Below, piece after piece: positions 24,109 through 38,600 of a stretch of 60,000 nt of DNA. The position numbers and the translations under genes are program-made. Under the pieces are notes generated by a model. That model had not been told where the DNA came from. It saw only the letters and a program-made list of their open reading frames with translations, and searched no databases. The stretch is from positions 1,163,245-1,223,244 of the forward strand of contig NW_019774624.1 of the NCBI RefSeq assembly GCF_001039355.2, read 5' to 3'. The stretch's first letter is position 1, and each line of letters begins with the position of its first letter. The DNA is from Lingula anatina (lineage: Eukaryota > Brachiopoda > Lingulata > Lingulida > Lingulidae).

Positions 24109-27100
24109 ATGACGACCACTCTGAGTTTACCTCAGATGGTAGATCTGGCTCTGGGAACACCAGAGGTAGGGTCGGTTAACTTCAACGTACTTCACACCCT
24201 TCTCCATGCGATGCTCAAGAGATTAGACATCACGGATGTCAAAGCCGACATAAACAAAATCGACAAAGAATTTCTCTCGACCAGTTTAGAGAGAGATGTT
24301 GTTGACAACAAAGAAACGGAATCGGAGTCTGAAGGTGCAAAAGACTTTGGGAGTGAGAAGGACTCCGCCATATCTATCCCTCCCCAACGTTCACACTATC
24401 ATCAGCTAGAAGCTAAACTAGCGAGGTTGGAACATCAAATAGATCAACTGAATTCTTTACCAACTAACTCGGATTTATTTGACCGAGCTAGAGGGAGTGG
24501 GGACAAACCAAGACCCGTGGCTGACATGTGGCAATATATGCAGTTGAACAGAAGAGTAGATGCAAATGAAGAAGGGATCGGAAAGGTGAGTTTGAAATAG
24601 AATTGGAAAGCTAGATTTCAGGTGTTTTTTTTTATTTTAATTTTTATTTTTGGGAGGATATATATATGTCATCTGTCATAACATGATGATAATTAAGGCA
24701 CAGGATACCATTCGAGACTGGCTGAGTAAAGTCCAGTACTAGTTGTATGTATTACATGTCGTTGTTTTATGCCATCTTTAATTAAGGTAGTGTCACACTT
24801 GGATGATAGGTCTAACGTATGAGAAATAATCACCCACATGCAGAGAAATGCAAGGGATTTGTAAGACTTACAATGTATTGGTCTGGATTTTGCAAGCAAG
24901 CGATGTATGATTGCATCCATGCTTTTGGTGGGAGATGAAAGGTTTGAGCATGTTCAAAAACAATTTTATACACTAATTTTTGTGTTTGTTTTCATAAAGT
25001 GAAAAAAGGGATGATTTCATACACCCCAAAGTTGTGTGTATATTCAATTTTACATATGATACTCATATGTACCTCTTTATGCTTTGGTGTGGCAGAGCCT
25101 TTACATCTTAATATAGAGTCTATCAGCTAGCAACATTTATGTACAGAGTTTGAAATATTGTATTCATCTGTAATTTACAGGTCCATATTCTTTTCATAAT
25201 ATGCAAAGTTGGCCACCAGTTAAAGGGATAATAACTCTTCGTATGAGATCTATATTTCACAGTAAAAACATTGTGAATAACTCATAGAAATATAATATAT
25301 TCTGTTTTACCACAAAAACAGCAGTTATAGCTATTATTCTGATATCTGAGCGTGTCTTTAGAGCACGTGACCTCCATTGATGGCCATAGTCTGTTAAAAT
25401 CTCTTAAGAGATTTTAACAAAAAACCAAACTTTTTAGAAAAAAACCAGGGACTTACTTTGAATGTAAAAATGGATTCATTAACCATTGGTAAGTATGGGA
25501 AAATTGTTGTTTACTCCAGGAAAATTCATTTTTTGGCCAAAACGAAGAGTTATTATCCCTTTAAATACTGTAGTCTGTGATTTAGTCTCTTAATTCCACA
25601 GGTGAAATTAGACATAAAAGCATGTGATGATTATTAGCAATAATTACTTAATGTAAATGGAAAAAGTAAAAAAAAGTAGAAGAATGTGTTAAACGCAAAC
25701 TACCACATTCCCTCACCTATAAACCCTACATTAATTTTAACAGTTAAAATGATATACTTTAATATAGTTAAAGGTGCTCTTCTGAAAAGGCATATTTATT
25801 CATTTTTATATTTTTTTATATACATTTTATATTTTACTTAGTTTATATTAATTTTTTTTACACTTACTGATCTTCATTATTTGCTATTGTAAAAAAGTTA
25901 CAAAAGTTGAAGTTGCAGTCTGTAAAAATTGCTGCAGCATTTCTTAATCAATGTAAGCTGTCCTGGAGAGCTCAATTATTAATCTTTGAATGATCGGGTG
26001 AGTAGTTTTACTCAAGAAAGCAAGTTAAGCCAGGGTTTTACATTCAAAATAACAATGGCAGACCTTAAGAATAAACTTTTGATGTTTTCTCTCAACAACT
26101 CAGAACTAAAGCAGCATATTCATAACAAAAGTGCCAAATGTTTGTGGTCGCAGGGATTATTGTTCCACTGTGAAAATGCCAAACTTTCAGAATTGTGAAG
26201 ATAATTGTTAAAACATTATGGTGATATTTGCCTTTTAAAACTGCAATTTTAAATTTTTTCAAAAGTTCCATTTTTCTTTTTAATAGGGGTGTTTTAATTT
26301 GATTTAAAATTGATGACATAATTAGTTTGATAATTAAGAGCAACAATTGATGTTTTTGATTAAAATCATATTTATTTTATACTTTTTCTAAAAGTCTGTT
26401 TTATATATGATATTGCTAGCCCTTTCTTTGGAATGGCATTTGTGTATATTTCAATTGGAAGTGGAAAAGTCAAACATTCCATATAACTAAATTTCACCAA
26501 TATGATATTATTAATTTCAACAGGTGATTGTGTATATTATTAGTTTTTATATTTTCCCTGAAATGTTTGGAAATGATCATTTATAAAATCAGAATGAATG
26601 AATATTTGCTTTGTAAAAAAAGAGCAATATTGATGTAGTAAGCATTTTAAAGTCTAGCATGGTTACCTGAAAATGCTCATGAATAATTTGTAAAGAAACA
26701 CACCTTTACTTTACACAGAGCACAAATGACTAATTGATCCTTGAAGCTGCTTGGTGGTGTTTGGGTTGTCTGTTTTTGCAAAAAAAAAAAGCCTTTACAT
26801 TCTTTATTAACCCACTCATCGAAAGAAAAGTTTTCAATTTGTGACTGTTTGTTTTGCCTGTAGCATTTGTTAGGCATGTTTGACACTGACTAATATTAGA
26901 CTGGAGAATCAAAAAAGAAATGAAGCAAAAGATTAACATTTTTTATTTCCCTTTTGCATCTGCTTTAGATGCAATTTAATCAAGAGTCACTTTGTCAAGA
27001 TTTTCATTTGAAACTATATTTCTATTTGGTCCTAAGGTTTGGCAAATTTAATGGTAATAAGGGTGTCCTGGGAAGAAATCCCTCCCTTGTTTGCAAAACG

Positions 27101-30100
27101 TTGAATGATCAGGTGATGTGGAATTTGACATATTAGGTGTATGTAAATATTTTAGACAAGTTCTTCAAGGGGGGTTGCTGAATAAGAATTCTCCAAAGTG
27201 GCTTACCTTTAGTGGATTATCAGTGGATTATGACGTCTGAGTCAGATAAGCAGACTAGTCGTAATAACCCTTTCACTGAAGCCACTTTATTACAAATCCT
27301 CCATTGACATAAGCATTCTTTACAATAGGTTTATTGCTTCTCTTAAAAAATGAAACTTTAATGCATCTACTTGACTGTAGCTATTTGGACATTTTGGCAG
27401 TTCTATTCAAATAATTTGCAAGGCAAGGGACCAGAATTACAAAAGAAACCAGACAAATTCATTTTAAGAATTACTTTCTGTGATGGAGTGAATGGTTGTC
27501 TGATATGTAGAACCAATTTAGCTGCTTTCACAAGGCTGAGTTGTCTTGCTCTTGCTAGTTTTTGTAGAAAAAAATTTGGTATTATTATATATATATGAAT
27601 GGTGTATTAAGACTATTTTTCCCACGCGCATTTTTCAAAGAATTTTCAATTTTTTAAAACTGTTTACTGCTCATTGTTGAGTAAATTGATATACTTTCGA
27701 AAACCAGGTATAAGGAGGTTTTTTTTTTAATTTCAAACAAAAATGTTTGATTTTTATTAATTCATTTTTGAAACAAGTGAAGTGATATATCGTCATATAG
27801 TCTACTCTTAGTCTCTTACTAGAGCTCAACTGACACGATTTGTTTACTTGATCAAGAACAAATAAGAACTGTTTAGACAAGCTTTGGACTCATCTGTAGA
27901 TTAAACAAAATACAGAGTGACTTTTGTTATATGTGTTTGATGGATGTTAAATATAAGAAATTATCAGACGTTCTTCTCTCTGAGAAATGGAACTTTTCAC
28001 ATCCACTCTGCATGACCTCCGACAAGCAATAAGCTATAGATCCATGTTGTACTGGTGATTGTTATTAGTTAATGCAGTGCAAATGTATTGATAAACAAAC
28101 AGTTACAACTTAAATAATGTATTTAATAACAGAAACACAGCTGCAGTGCATTGACCATGAAATATTTAAGAACATTGTCAAAACATGGTTGCGAAAGTTT
28201 GTGGGATACAAACTGGGATTATGTTTTTATATATATGATATTATTAAAATAATAACTGATTTCAGTTAAATACATTAAAAGAAAATTAAATGGCACATGA
28301 GAACTTTTGTCACCCTATAAATGGAGATATTAAATAGGAAATGTTTATAGGTCCACTTTTTGAGTTTATCTAAACCATCATGATTGTATTAAATTAAAAA
28401 TGGCAAGGCATAATTCTTTAATTCACAATTTTCTATCTACAATCTTCATTTCATTTTATTTTGTTGTCAAATTCTTGCAATCAGAGAAAAGTTTGTACTG
28501 ATGCTAATCTTTAATTACAAGTATATATTTCATCTTTTCAGCTTATGACCATTGTTGAAGACTTGATGAGAGAACTGCAGGAAATTCGAGATTTCCAGGC
28601 CAAGCTAAAGGAACAGCTAGATAATGTAAGCCATATTTTTTCATTTAATCACCCCCCCCCCCCCAAAAAAAAAGGAGGAAAGAATGAACAATTTTTTTTC
28701 TGAGCTTGCCATTTGATTTATTTTGCTCAATTACTTTTATGACTTATTTTATTATATATCATAAAAGAAAAAGATAAGAACAATCTGCTTACAGCTTTAA
28801 AGAATGGTCCCCTAAAAAAGAAACCATAGGCTAACACTGGTACACCTAAACTTGTCTTTTGTTGGTAAAATTGTTGATGCTGTCTTTTAAATATGAAAGG
28901 AATATGGCAGACATGACATACTGGGGGATTTTTTTTCTTTGGAGCAGATAATTCACACATGCTTCTACTTTTTTGTCATAAATATGCTACCCTAGAAGAT
29001 AAGATGGAAACTAATTAAGAAAATGAATGCATGAATGCCTGTGTAGATGAAGTGTGTAATTGTTAATTTATTTTTCCCTTGTAGTTGAACTTAGAAGATC
29101 TATTAAAAAGACTGAAAGACCTTGAAACTCTAACAGTAAGTATAATTGAAAACATGTCTGTGGGTAAAATATATAAAGATTGTATCCTTAAGAAAAAAGA
29201 CAAATAGGTACATACATTTACTTAAGCCTTTTTATTAATAAGTCATTTGCAACTGTAAAAAAAGTTACGTAGCCAAGCACTGAGATATAAAAATTAATAA
29301 TTGCTTGTTATAACTTTTTTATAACCTAAACCTGCTGGAAAGTAATTAAAGTAAACTAAGAACTAAATACTAATCTAAATTGACTTGCCAAACCTAATCT
29401 TATATACATATGTATGTAGCTTATTCTAACAAAATGTCCTTTTTGTTTATTAGAATGAACTTAATGACAAGTTCCTAATGCTGCCTCTGCCTGAGGAGTT
29501 TGTAACTTGGGCAGGACTTGAAGATGCCTTGAATGGAGTCCGTAGGGACTTTGCCAACGCACAGCAACCTCAAGAGAGGATTGTCATAGAAATGTCTAGT
29601 CAAACAGAAGTGCCACAGACAGTAAGTAGAGACAGTGGCTGATTTCAGTAGTTCAGTAGTGTAGTATCAGAAGAGAAACCTCACAAGTTGGCAAAGTAAT
29701 AGTGGATCAGGGGCTTCTCTCATGAAGCCCTTTAGGATATTAACATCTTGTTAGGGGATTTATTCACCAGGTTTTCATTTTATATGCACAGTAAGTTTAG
29801 CAAATGACAGTTTTATAACAAATGTTGCTGACAATGATTTAATGAAAATGACCCTTATATCATAATTGTCAGATTTTCAGATTATGATGTAGTCTTTTTT
29901 ATCAAAACGTACCATATGCATATTATTAAGCTGAAAGTATGACAGAAAGAATAAGCTTAGCCTGTTTAAATGCGAGAGTTATTGCCCATGAAACTTGGGT
30001 GTTTGCTGTATTTTACAAACAATATGTGAGATTCCTTAGAAGTTGTGTTGATGTTATTGTCCTTATTACCTGTACGACTTGATGATGTCTACTTTATGCA

Positions 30101-31234
30101 AACACATGACCTATCACAATGAAAAATCATTGATTTTTAGCTGATATTGATTAGAGATAATGAAGCACACCAAAACAAAACTGAAAAGTTGTATACGACA
30201 AAAAAGTACAATAGACTGATTATCATAGTGGATTTGATTGTATTTGTATCCACCCAGCATGTGTTGCTATAGCTCCTTTTTCACTCCCCTTCATTTATTA
30301 CCTGCAATCCTGCGTTCAATTTTAGCCTGTACAATCAAGACCAACATCAGCAACGAAATCTTTATCTAGACCAAACTCATCGCGGCCTGCTTCAGCAGTA
30401 AGTCATTGGGAGAATCTGTTTCTTTTTTTTTTTTTTTTTTTCTTTTCAGAGAGCCTTTTTTTATTCGAGCTGCATGTTTTATTTGTTTTTCAGATTTTGT
30501 TTCAGTTTGGGTATTTTTTGTATAGCATGATTATTTAGATGACTTACTGATTGGTTTAGCATTTGATCTAGTTTTATTTCATATATATTGATTCACTTCA
30601 GGGTGCATTTTGGCCTCTTTCTTTAATAACTGTATATTAAATGAGACAGCGTGACTGCACAATTTTCTACTTCTTTAAATGAATTTATGGCATTAAGAAG
30701 TATTTGTGGTGCTCAGTTTCTGTTTTAAGATGAAACCCTTAATATTGTTACTATCATTAATCTCTTTAACATAAGGACCATTTTAGAGCACTTTTCTTCT
30801 GTAATGTCTTTTTTCTCCAGGCCTGCTTTTACCCCTTTTAAAGTTTTTCCTCTTCAAGCTATTAAGTTCAAAAGAGTAACTTCACTGTTTAATTGGAATT
30901 GGAGAGTTAAAAAAGATATGGTATGAATAAGATATAATACAGAAGGCAAAATTATGCAAAATGGCTTTTCTGTTTTAAGAACTGAATGATATAAGCCTTC
31001 ATTTATTTATTGATTTATTTTTACAAATTATCAGAAATCAGCAAAGAGTATTAGTTCACCACATGTATCCAGACCTACATCAGCTAAAGTAGTAAGTGGT
31101 GTGATATTGTGTGTTTCTCAGGATTAAGATTTCACTTTTATTTTCATGACATTCTATTATATTTTTGTTTATTTTAGATGTTTTTTTTCCCTGCAACATC
31201 TATCAGTATTAAGTGGCTTGCTGAAGACAATTTG

Positions 31235-31298
<64 letters not shown>

Positions 31299-34200
31299 GT
31301 ATCTTTAATGTATCTTTAAAAACCATCAGTAATTTTTCTCATTTCTTTTGTTTTCATCATTTATTGTTTGTTTGTGTCCATCATCAATATTGGAGAATAC
31401 AAGCAGAGTTTTGTTTACACAATTTAATTTATATAGAAGCCGATACAAATTTGACAAATATATTTGTTGCTCAGGCTAAACCAAGACCCAAAACGGCAAT
31501 CCCAGCCCAGTCCAGACCTAGTTCTGCAGGCTCCAGTGCCTCGGAGTTTGATATGGTACCAATACTACTGGAGATGCATATATGATTCCTTTATTTCTCT
31601 GCATGAGTTGCATGAGATTCTTATATTATCAATTTCATTTATTTTCCATATATTTTTAAGAAGCATTATAATATGAAAAATGTTATTTGAATCATTTATT
31701 TTAGGGTTTGATTTTCTGGTATTTTTTAAGACATTATTTGTCAATTTTTACTTTTCTAAGTTTTGGAAGAGAATTTTTGCAGAAAATGTTTTACTGAATT
31801 GTTTTGTTTTGATACATATATTTAGTCGTAAAAAGCATGATTGGTTTGCATTTTGAAAAAAAGACAAAATCTACCTCCCTAGTGAGTATTGGCTGTTTAA
31901 TTCTGAATCTGATACTTTGTTTTGGTCTTACTTTGAAGTTCAAATTATTTGCAGGGTAACAGTTAATTGACCTTGGCTGTTGAGATATTATTCATTAGAT
32001 TAATCTGAATTAAAGGCTATGCCTAAATGCCTATTCTGTTGGCAGGAATTTGTACCAATACATACATTAGGGAAAAGATGTGTTTTCATACTGGCTAGAC
32101 CATGTTTTTCTCACATTCTTCCATTTTTGTGTGGGAGTTTTCTTGTGGGAGTTTTCATTGAAGAGAAAGCTATAAATTGTTGTTACAGGATGAGCTGTTA
32201 TCACTTTTATTTGTTTAACTAAATGAATAGTTTCTTTTTCTGAAATAATGCTGTGTGTTTATAGAGAAAGCAATGAATGCATTCTCATGTAAAATAAAAC
32301 TCAGAGGAGGCCTGTCAGGCTTCCTGTTACCATTGATTATCCATGCTTTTAGCATAAGTGTCCATGTTGACAGTCAATGTGTAAACATTTCATTTTTTTA
32401 TTCCAGGTAGCACTCTGCATAGAAATATATGCTGAAAGTTAAGCAGTGTGTTTTAAAGTTTTTAAAATGGCTAATTTTAGTGTGTCAATGGAAATATCCA
32501 AGCCAAGGTAAATGTGAAACATAAAAATCAAGATGATTTGTCTCATCGTTCCAGGTTTCTCGTCCAGTGTCTGCCAGACCCATGTCTGCAGTTAGTTCAA
32601 CAGGTCCGTCCCAAGATCTGGCAGATATCCTGGAGAAGTTGGGAACACTTGGAGAAAGACATGATAAGCTGGAAGACAGGGTAGACATTATTGAGGTAAG
32701 AACAGAGATAAATGTATTAAATATTGGTGATTAATACATGTGTAAGTCATGTGTTGACAATGAAATTTAAATCCTGTTCAGTGTCACATTTGATGTTACA
32801 TCCTCACAGCAGAATTGGTTTTAATAACCCCATCGGTATAAAGCTGCAATCAGAATGGTATTATGAAAACATCATTCGTGTATGTAAATTTATTTGACTT
32901 AAATAACAATGACATTTATGACTGGCTGACAAGTTTTTCAAACATTTTTTTTGCAATTTCAGGAAGAATTAAAAAAGAAAGCAGACAAAGATGCTTTAGC
33001 AGGTCTAAGTAAGTATCTTTTGAAGTACTTTAACTGGTTGCAGCTATTACAGATAATTTGATCTTTCTTTTTAGGAGATACTGTAAATCATTTGTATACA
33101 GTTTTGATTAGAATCAGGGCAGATGTCCATGTTAATTGTATTGCTTGTAGTTGGAGAATGATCTTTAAGCTTACTTTTTGTTATTACTTTTGAAGTGAAA
33201 ACTGCTAAAGGAATAAGTAAGTTAAAACTATGGTGTTCAAATTTTCTTTTTATCTTCTCACATGATATGCATTATTTTATTTTAAGGAATATTTGGGTTT
33301 TGGAATTACAGTTCTTTAAAATTATTTTTAACACTGACACTTGACTATTTGTTGTGTATTTAATTTTAGATTTGTGAATAAAATCTTTAACCTTAATTTT
33401 TTGTTTAATACATTAAAGTATTCTTTTTATTTTATTCCCACTGGGATAGTTTGTCTTGTTTGATATTATAAGTGGAAACAATTTAGAAAATGAGTTGTAA
33501 AATATCTTGTATGTGAGTACAATTTATGTGTAAATTTAATCACATATTTCTGTTGCGTATATCATCATGTAATGAGTTAAGTAACACAGGAACACCATAA
33601 CTTATGTGAGTGCTTTCATAAAATTGTGCCGCAAATATCAAGTACATAAAAAATAATGAATGTGTTGATTTATGCAGGTATTCCAGATGATCTCTTAGAA
33701 AAAATCCAAAACCTCAAGGATGAGCTGGATGCATTATACAAACTGAGAGAAAAGGTAATTTTTCATTCACTACCAAAATGGATATTTGCATTTGTTAAAA
33801 TTCCAGGTGGGAGTAAAAACCTGGACTCTCTTGAAAAATGATAGAAATAGATTTTTTTAAAGCTATCGCTTGACACTTTGCATCTTGCTTTTATTTCTAA
33901 GCTTTCCTGTAATTCATCATCTTGTATTTTCCAATTAATAAGATTTTAAATCTGTACATCGGTATATTTCCATCTTGTGCTTATTTTCAACTTTCTGTTA
34001 AATCTCAATACTAAATCTACCTGAATAGGTATGTGTGTCTTTCCTATCTGCTTGATATACTGTCTTCCTTCTCTTTTATTTCTTCTGCTAGCTTTTTGCA
34101 GCTGAATACAGATTAACAACATTAGAAAACTGTATACCTAAAGACACTATGCGTGAGAGCAAATTACATTTAGCACGTAGTGTAGAACATCTTGAGGAGA

Positions 34201-35628
34201 AGAGTATAAAAGACAGTAAGGATGTTGTGGATGCAGGGGAAAAAGAAGAAGATAAAAGTGTGAGGTCTGGAGCTTCTCTTCAAGCAATCAGATCCAGAAA
34301 ACAGCTGATCAAAAAAGAACAGTTGGATGAGCTTTTGATGAAGATTGATAATCTTGAGGAAGAAGTCCACTTGCTGCAAAGTCTCATGGAGAAAGAAGAA
34401 AGTGAAGATCTTACATCTGATTTGGCACCCTCCTCTCCCTCACGACCTCTCTCAGCTCCAACCAGATCAGACCATTCACTAGATTTTACAGCCACTCCTG
34501 ACAGCGGTTTCACATCACAATCAACTTTTGAATTACTGTCTCAGAACTTTACAAAGAAACTTGAAGAGCAAGCAAGGCATCAGGACTCCTTAAAGCAAGG
34601 TCTTGCCCAGCAGTCCTCTGACATTAAAAATCTTGGGAAAAAATTGAACCACCTTGGAGGAGAAATTAATAAACAGTTGGCACATTTAAGACAGAAAGTA
34701 GAAAATGTTGAAAAAGAACTAAAGGATTTATTTAGCTATGTTGATGAGAGTTTACAGGCGCGTGGAGGAAGTAGTGACTCTGGAAATTTGGTCAGTTGTA
34801 TACATGTCACATGTATAATCATATATGAAATGTTTGATTACTGAATCAGATGTTTGAGTTCTGTCCCCACCCCCCTGCAGTTATACTAAGACAAAATATA
34901 TAGAGAGTGTAACTAATTTCCTAAATAGAGTGATTGTTTTTTTTTTTAAATTGATTTTCTGTATTTAAAAATGTACTTAACTTTCTTTTTATGAGTAAAT
35001 TGCAAATTTAAAAGGTTTTGTCAACATTGTGCTATCAACTGTAGCTTTAATTCAGTTTTGAATAAAATTGTATTGGGAATGCTTTTGTAAATATCATTAA
35101 AACTTTTTGTTTGATTTTAGGACAGTGAAGCCATCACTAGAGCACAGAAAGCCATCTTAGATTTACAGGCTGAGGTGGAGAAGCTCAATGGCACAACAAA
35201 TTTCCTCATGGATGAAAACACCAACAGACAGAAACAAATAGAGGTAATTTCCACAAGAACCATATTTTTAATGAGTATTGTTTTATTCTGTTATGGACAC
35301 TCAGAAATAATATTAAAAACGCCAAGTTGAATTATAATTATTTTTCCAGATATTAAAACAGAACTGTAGAAAGAGTGCTTTGTGCTTGCTTCATATTTAG
35401 AAAAATTCTGACAAGCACTATTATAGAATTTAATCATGTGTAGCAACCTTGCATAACAGAAATGCCTGATAAACTTTTCAACACTTGATCAGCAATATCT
35501 TCTTTATATTTTAGAATATTTACTTGGTTACTAATCGCCTTGAGGAGACCAAGGCTGACAAAGAATATGTAGACACTGAAGTGGATGTGGTAAGTTAATC
35601 CAAGTGATATTGTATTTATTTATTTATT

Positions 35629-35675
<47 letters not shown>

Positions 35676-38600
35676 TGAAAAACCTTAATGAGTATTAGTT
35701 CAAATTAAGAGATCTTCAAACATATATATGTCTATCAATTATTGTGACCAATTCCAAGTCTTTTTTTTTTTTTGTTCAGTTGATGTAAAATGAAGACATT
35801 TATGGTAATAACTAATGCTCAGTTTGTTATAGAATGACTTTACAGCTATATGTTTTTCACATTTTTAGAAAGCAGACAAGAAATCAGTTGAAGGAAAAGT
35901 GAACAGGAGTCTGTTTGACAGCACATGTGCCGAGTTGAACAAGATGATCAATGATCTCTTAGAGAAACTGGCAGCTTATGTAAGTACTGTGGTAATTTTA
36001 TTTGAAGCCTTTTCAATGATGTATTACATATTTAGTTTTGGTTTTGGTATTTAACCATGCTAGCCATTCTGTTTTGTATGTTTTATATAGCAATGGAGAT
36101 TTCTTTCTATATCATATCAAAATTGCTGGATTGAATCGGCATTTTGTTCATGAATAAGAAACACCAATAAATACTTTGATTAACTTGTACAAGTTACCTT
36201 CTTTATGAAGATAAATGATGCTCCTGGCTTTCCATAACTGATTTGAATTTGACTTTGTATGAATCATGTGACTTCAGGAGGAAGCTTGGAAGAAGGCCCA
36301 TGGTACCCTCAGTGATGATGTGGAGGGCAAGCTGGACCGCATGGAGCTGGATGCCCTCAAAGATTACATAGATGCCAAGCTCAAGGCACTGAATAAGAAG
36401 ATGAATGCCACACAGGCACATGACATGGTCTCTCAGTTTGGAATATCTGACGATGATGCTGCTGGAATAAGAAAGTGAGTAGCAGTCTTTGTTCAGGGGG
36501 AGAGAATCTTGTATTTCAACATTCAGGTTTTTATGGAAGTATCAAGAATTTTGGTTCATGTATTATATCAAAATAGACTTTTAAAGACTTTTAAAATGTT
36601 TACTTACTGTACATGAATCAAAAATGTAAGGACTGTCAGTTGTAAACTAATCATTTAGTAAAAACCTCAGGTGGGGGTGAAAACATGGGCTTTCTTAATG
36701 TAGCTTTTTCAAACTGTGGCAGTGTATATAAGTTTTAAAGCAAAATGCACCCTTACTATTAAATGATATTTTATACTTCTCACATGAACATTTGACAATA
36801 TACAAATATTTGACACAATACAAAATATATTCCAGACAACTTGTTACCAGATTCCACTGCATAAGCTGTGATAGACCAGTGGACATGAACCCTGCACAGT
36901 ATGTTTTTTATTTAAGTCATCTTGTAAACATAGTAGCTTACTTTTTTAATAGTTTAAAAAGGAAAACAAATACTGAAATTTAATGAGTAACCCATTATAC
37001 ATGTACATGTATATAATTTGAGCATTAAATCTTTGTTTTTATTTTTCATTCTTTTCTTTTTGTACAAAAAGTAAATAATGATCAATTTGACAAGTGTAAC
37101 CAGGAGATAAATGAATTCCAATATGATCATTTTCCTTTTTTTTTTTTCTTCAATTTAAAAGCATTCCATTTTATTTTCAGAATAAAAATCAATACATAAA
37201 TTCCATCTTGTTTCAGGCCTATACCATCCCTGCCAGCACCAGGTGCTCTACCTCCTACACGGTCCCCAAGACCCTATACAACATTTGAACTGGAGCAAAT
37301 AAGGCAACATGCTAAAAGGTAATATATATCCTGTGTGATTTTGTCAATTATGCAGCATCTCTTATAACTAGGGTGTACCCGTACATTGATGTTGATATTT
37401 TATGTTGAATACAACTGTTTATAGAATTGTATGCAAGCTTATTATTAATTATTTCAGGCTTTACCTCTGCTTTGGTATTTTACATATAATATGTCATTTT
37501 ATTGTACAGCTTGTTGATATTATGCAATTTAGTTTAATGACATACATGTACTGTGGTCATTACTCACAAGATCCTTGTCTCTTTTATTCCATTATTACTT
37601 TTTTTCTTCAAAATAATTAAATTTTAATTTCTAATGAAAACAAATTTTTTGCTGCAAACCCTCTCTCAGGAATTAGTAACTAAAAACTGTTATAAAAAAT
37701 ATTATAAATTAATTTTGCTCAACTTATGTGAGTGATTACCATATGTGCATTTGACTTAAAATAGATGAAGTTAGAACTGTTCTGCTGGCTTATTTTTGAC
37801 TGTGTTTTACCATTACTAGCCCTTAGAATTTTTAGACGCAATTTTTTTATCAGATTCTTTGTACTTATCCACATATTTCAGCTTGGGAAATGGGAAGGTC
37901 TATTATAACAACAGGTAACTGCATGCCACATGTCTGGTAGATGGTGGTTGGGATCAGTTTGGTTATTTGCCCTTTGTTTTTGTTTTTATTTGAATCATCC
38001 TGGCATGTTTTTTTCCTTTTAAAATAATCTTTGAAAATGTTATGTCTAACCTTGTGTTAAGAGACCTACGGTAATTCTCCAATCTATACGAACGCCGCAA
38101 TAATTACGAACGAAACGTTTTTTCTCTGAATCTGAATTTTTTGTCTCCGTTCTGTACGAACGATCGCTAAACTCACCTTGGGCACAATTTAAATTTTCCG
38201 AACGCAAGAAAGTGTGCCCAATTGAAACTCGCCCCTTGATTCGTCAAAGCGAGTTTTCAGACCACCGTTCCAAACAAAGGAACTGCCACTTGACAGGAGA
38301 GATTGTTATCATGTATTTGTGCTGTTTTTGAATGAGACGATAGAAGGACTCAACCTGCCCGCCGGCAGCTGCAGGCCAGTTTTAAAACCCTATTGTTATT
38401 TAGAAATTATTGAAAGCATCAGTACACATAAATTACTTACTATTTATTATCATTTCTTAACTTCTGCCGGCCGACTGGATCATCAACATCCACCATCGGT
38501 GTTTCACCGATAACTGGTTTCCAGTAAAATCTATAAACGTGAAACCCACGCAGAACAGAAGAGTATGAGAAATCCATAGTCAATGATCGAGTTTTTCTTT

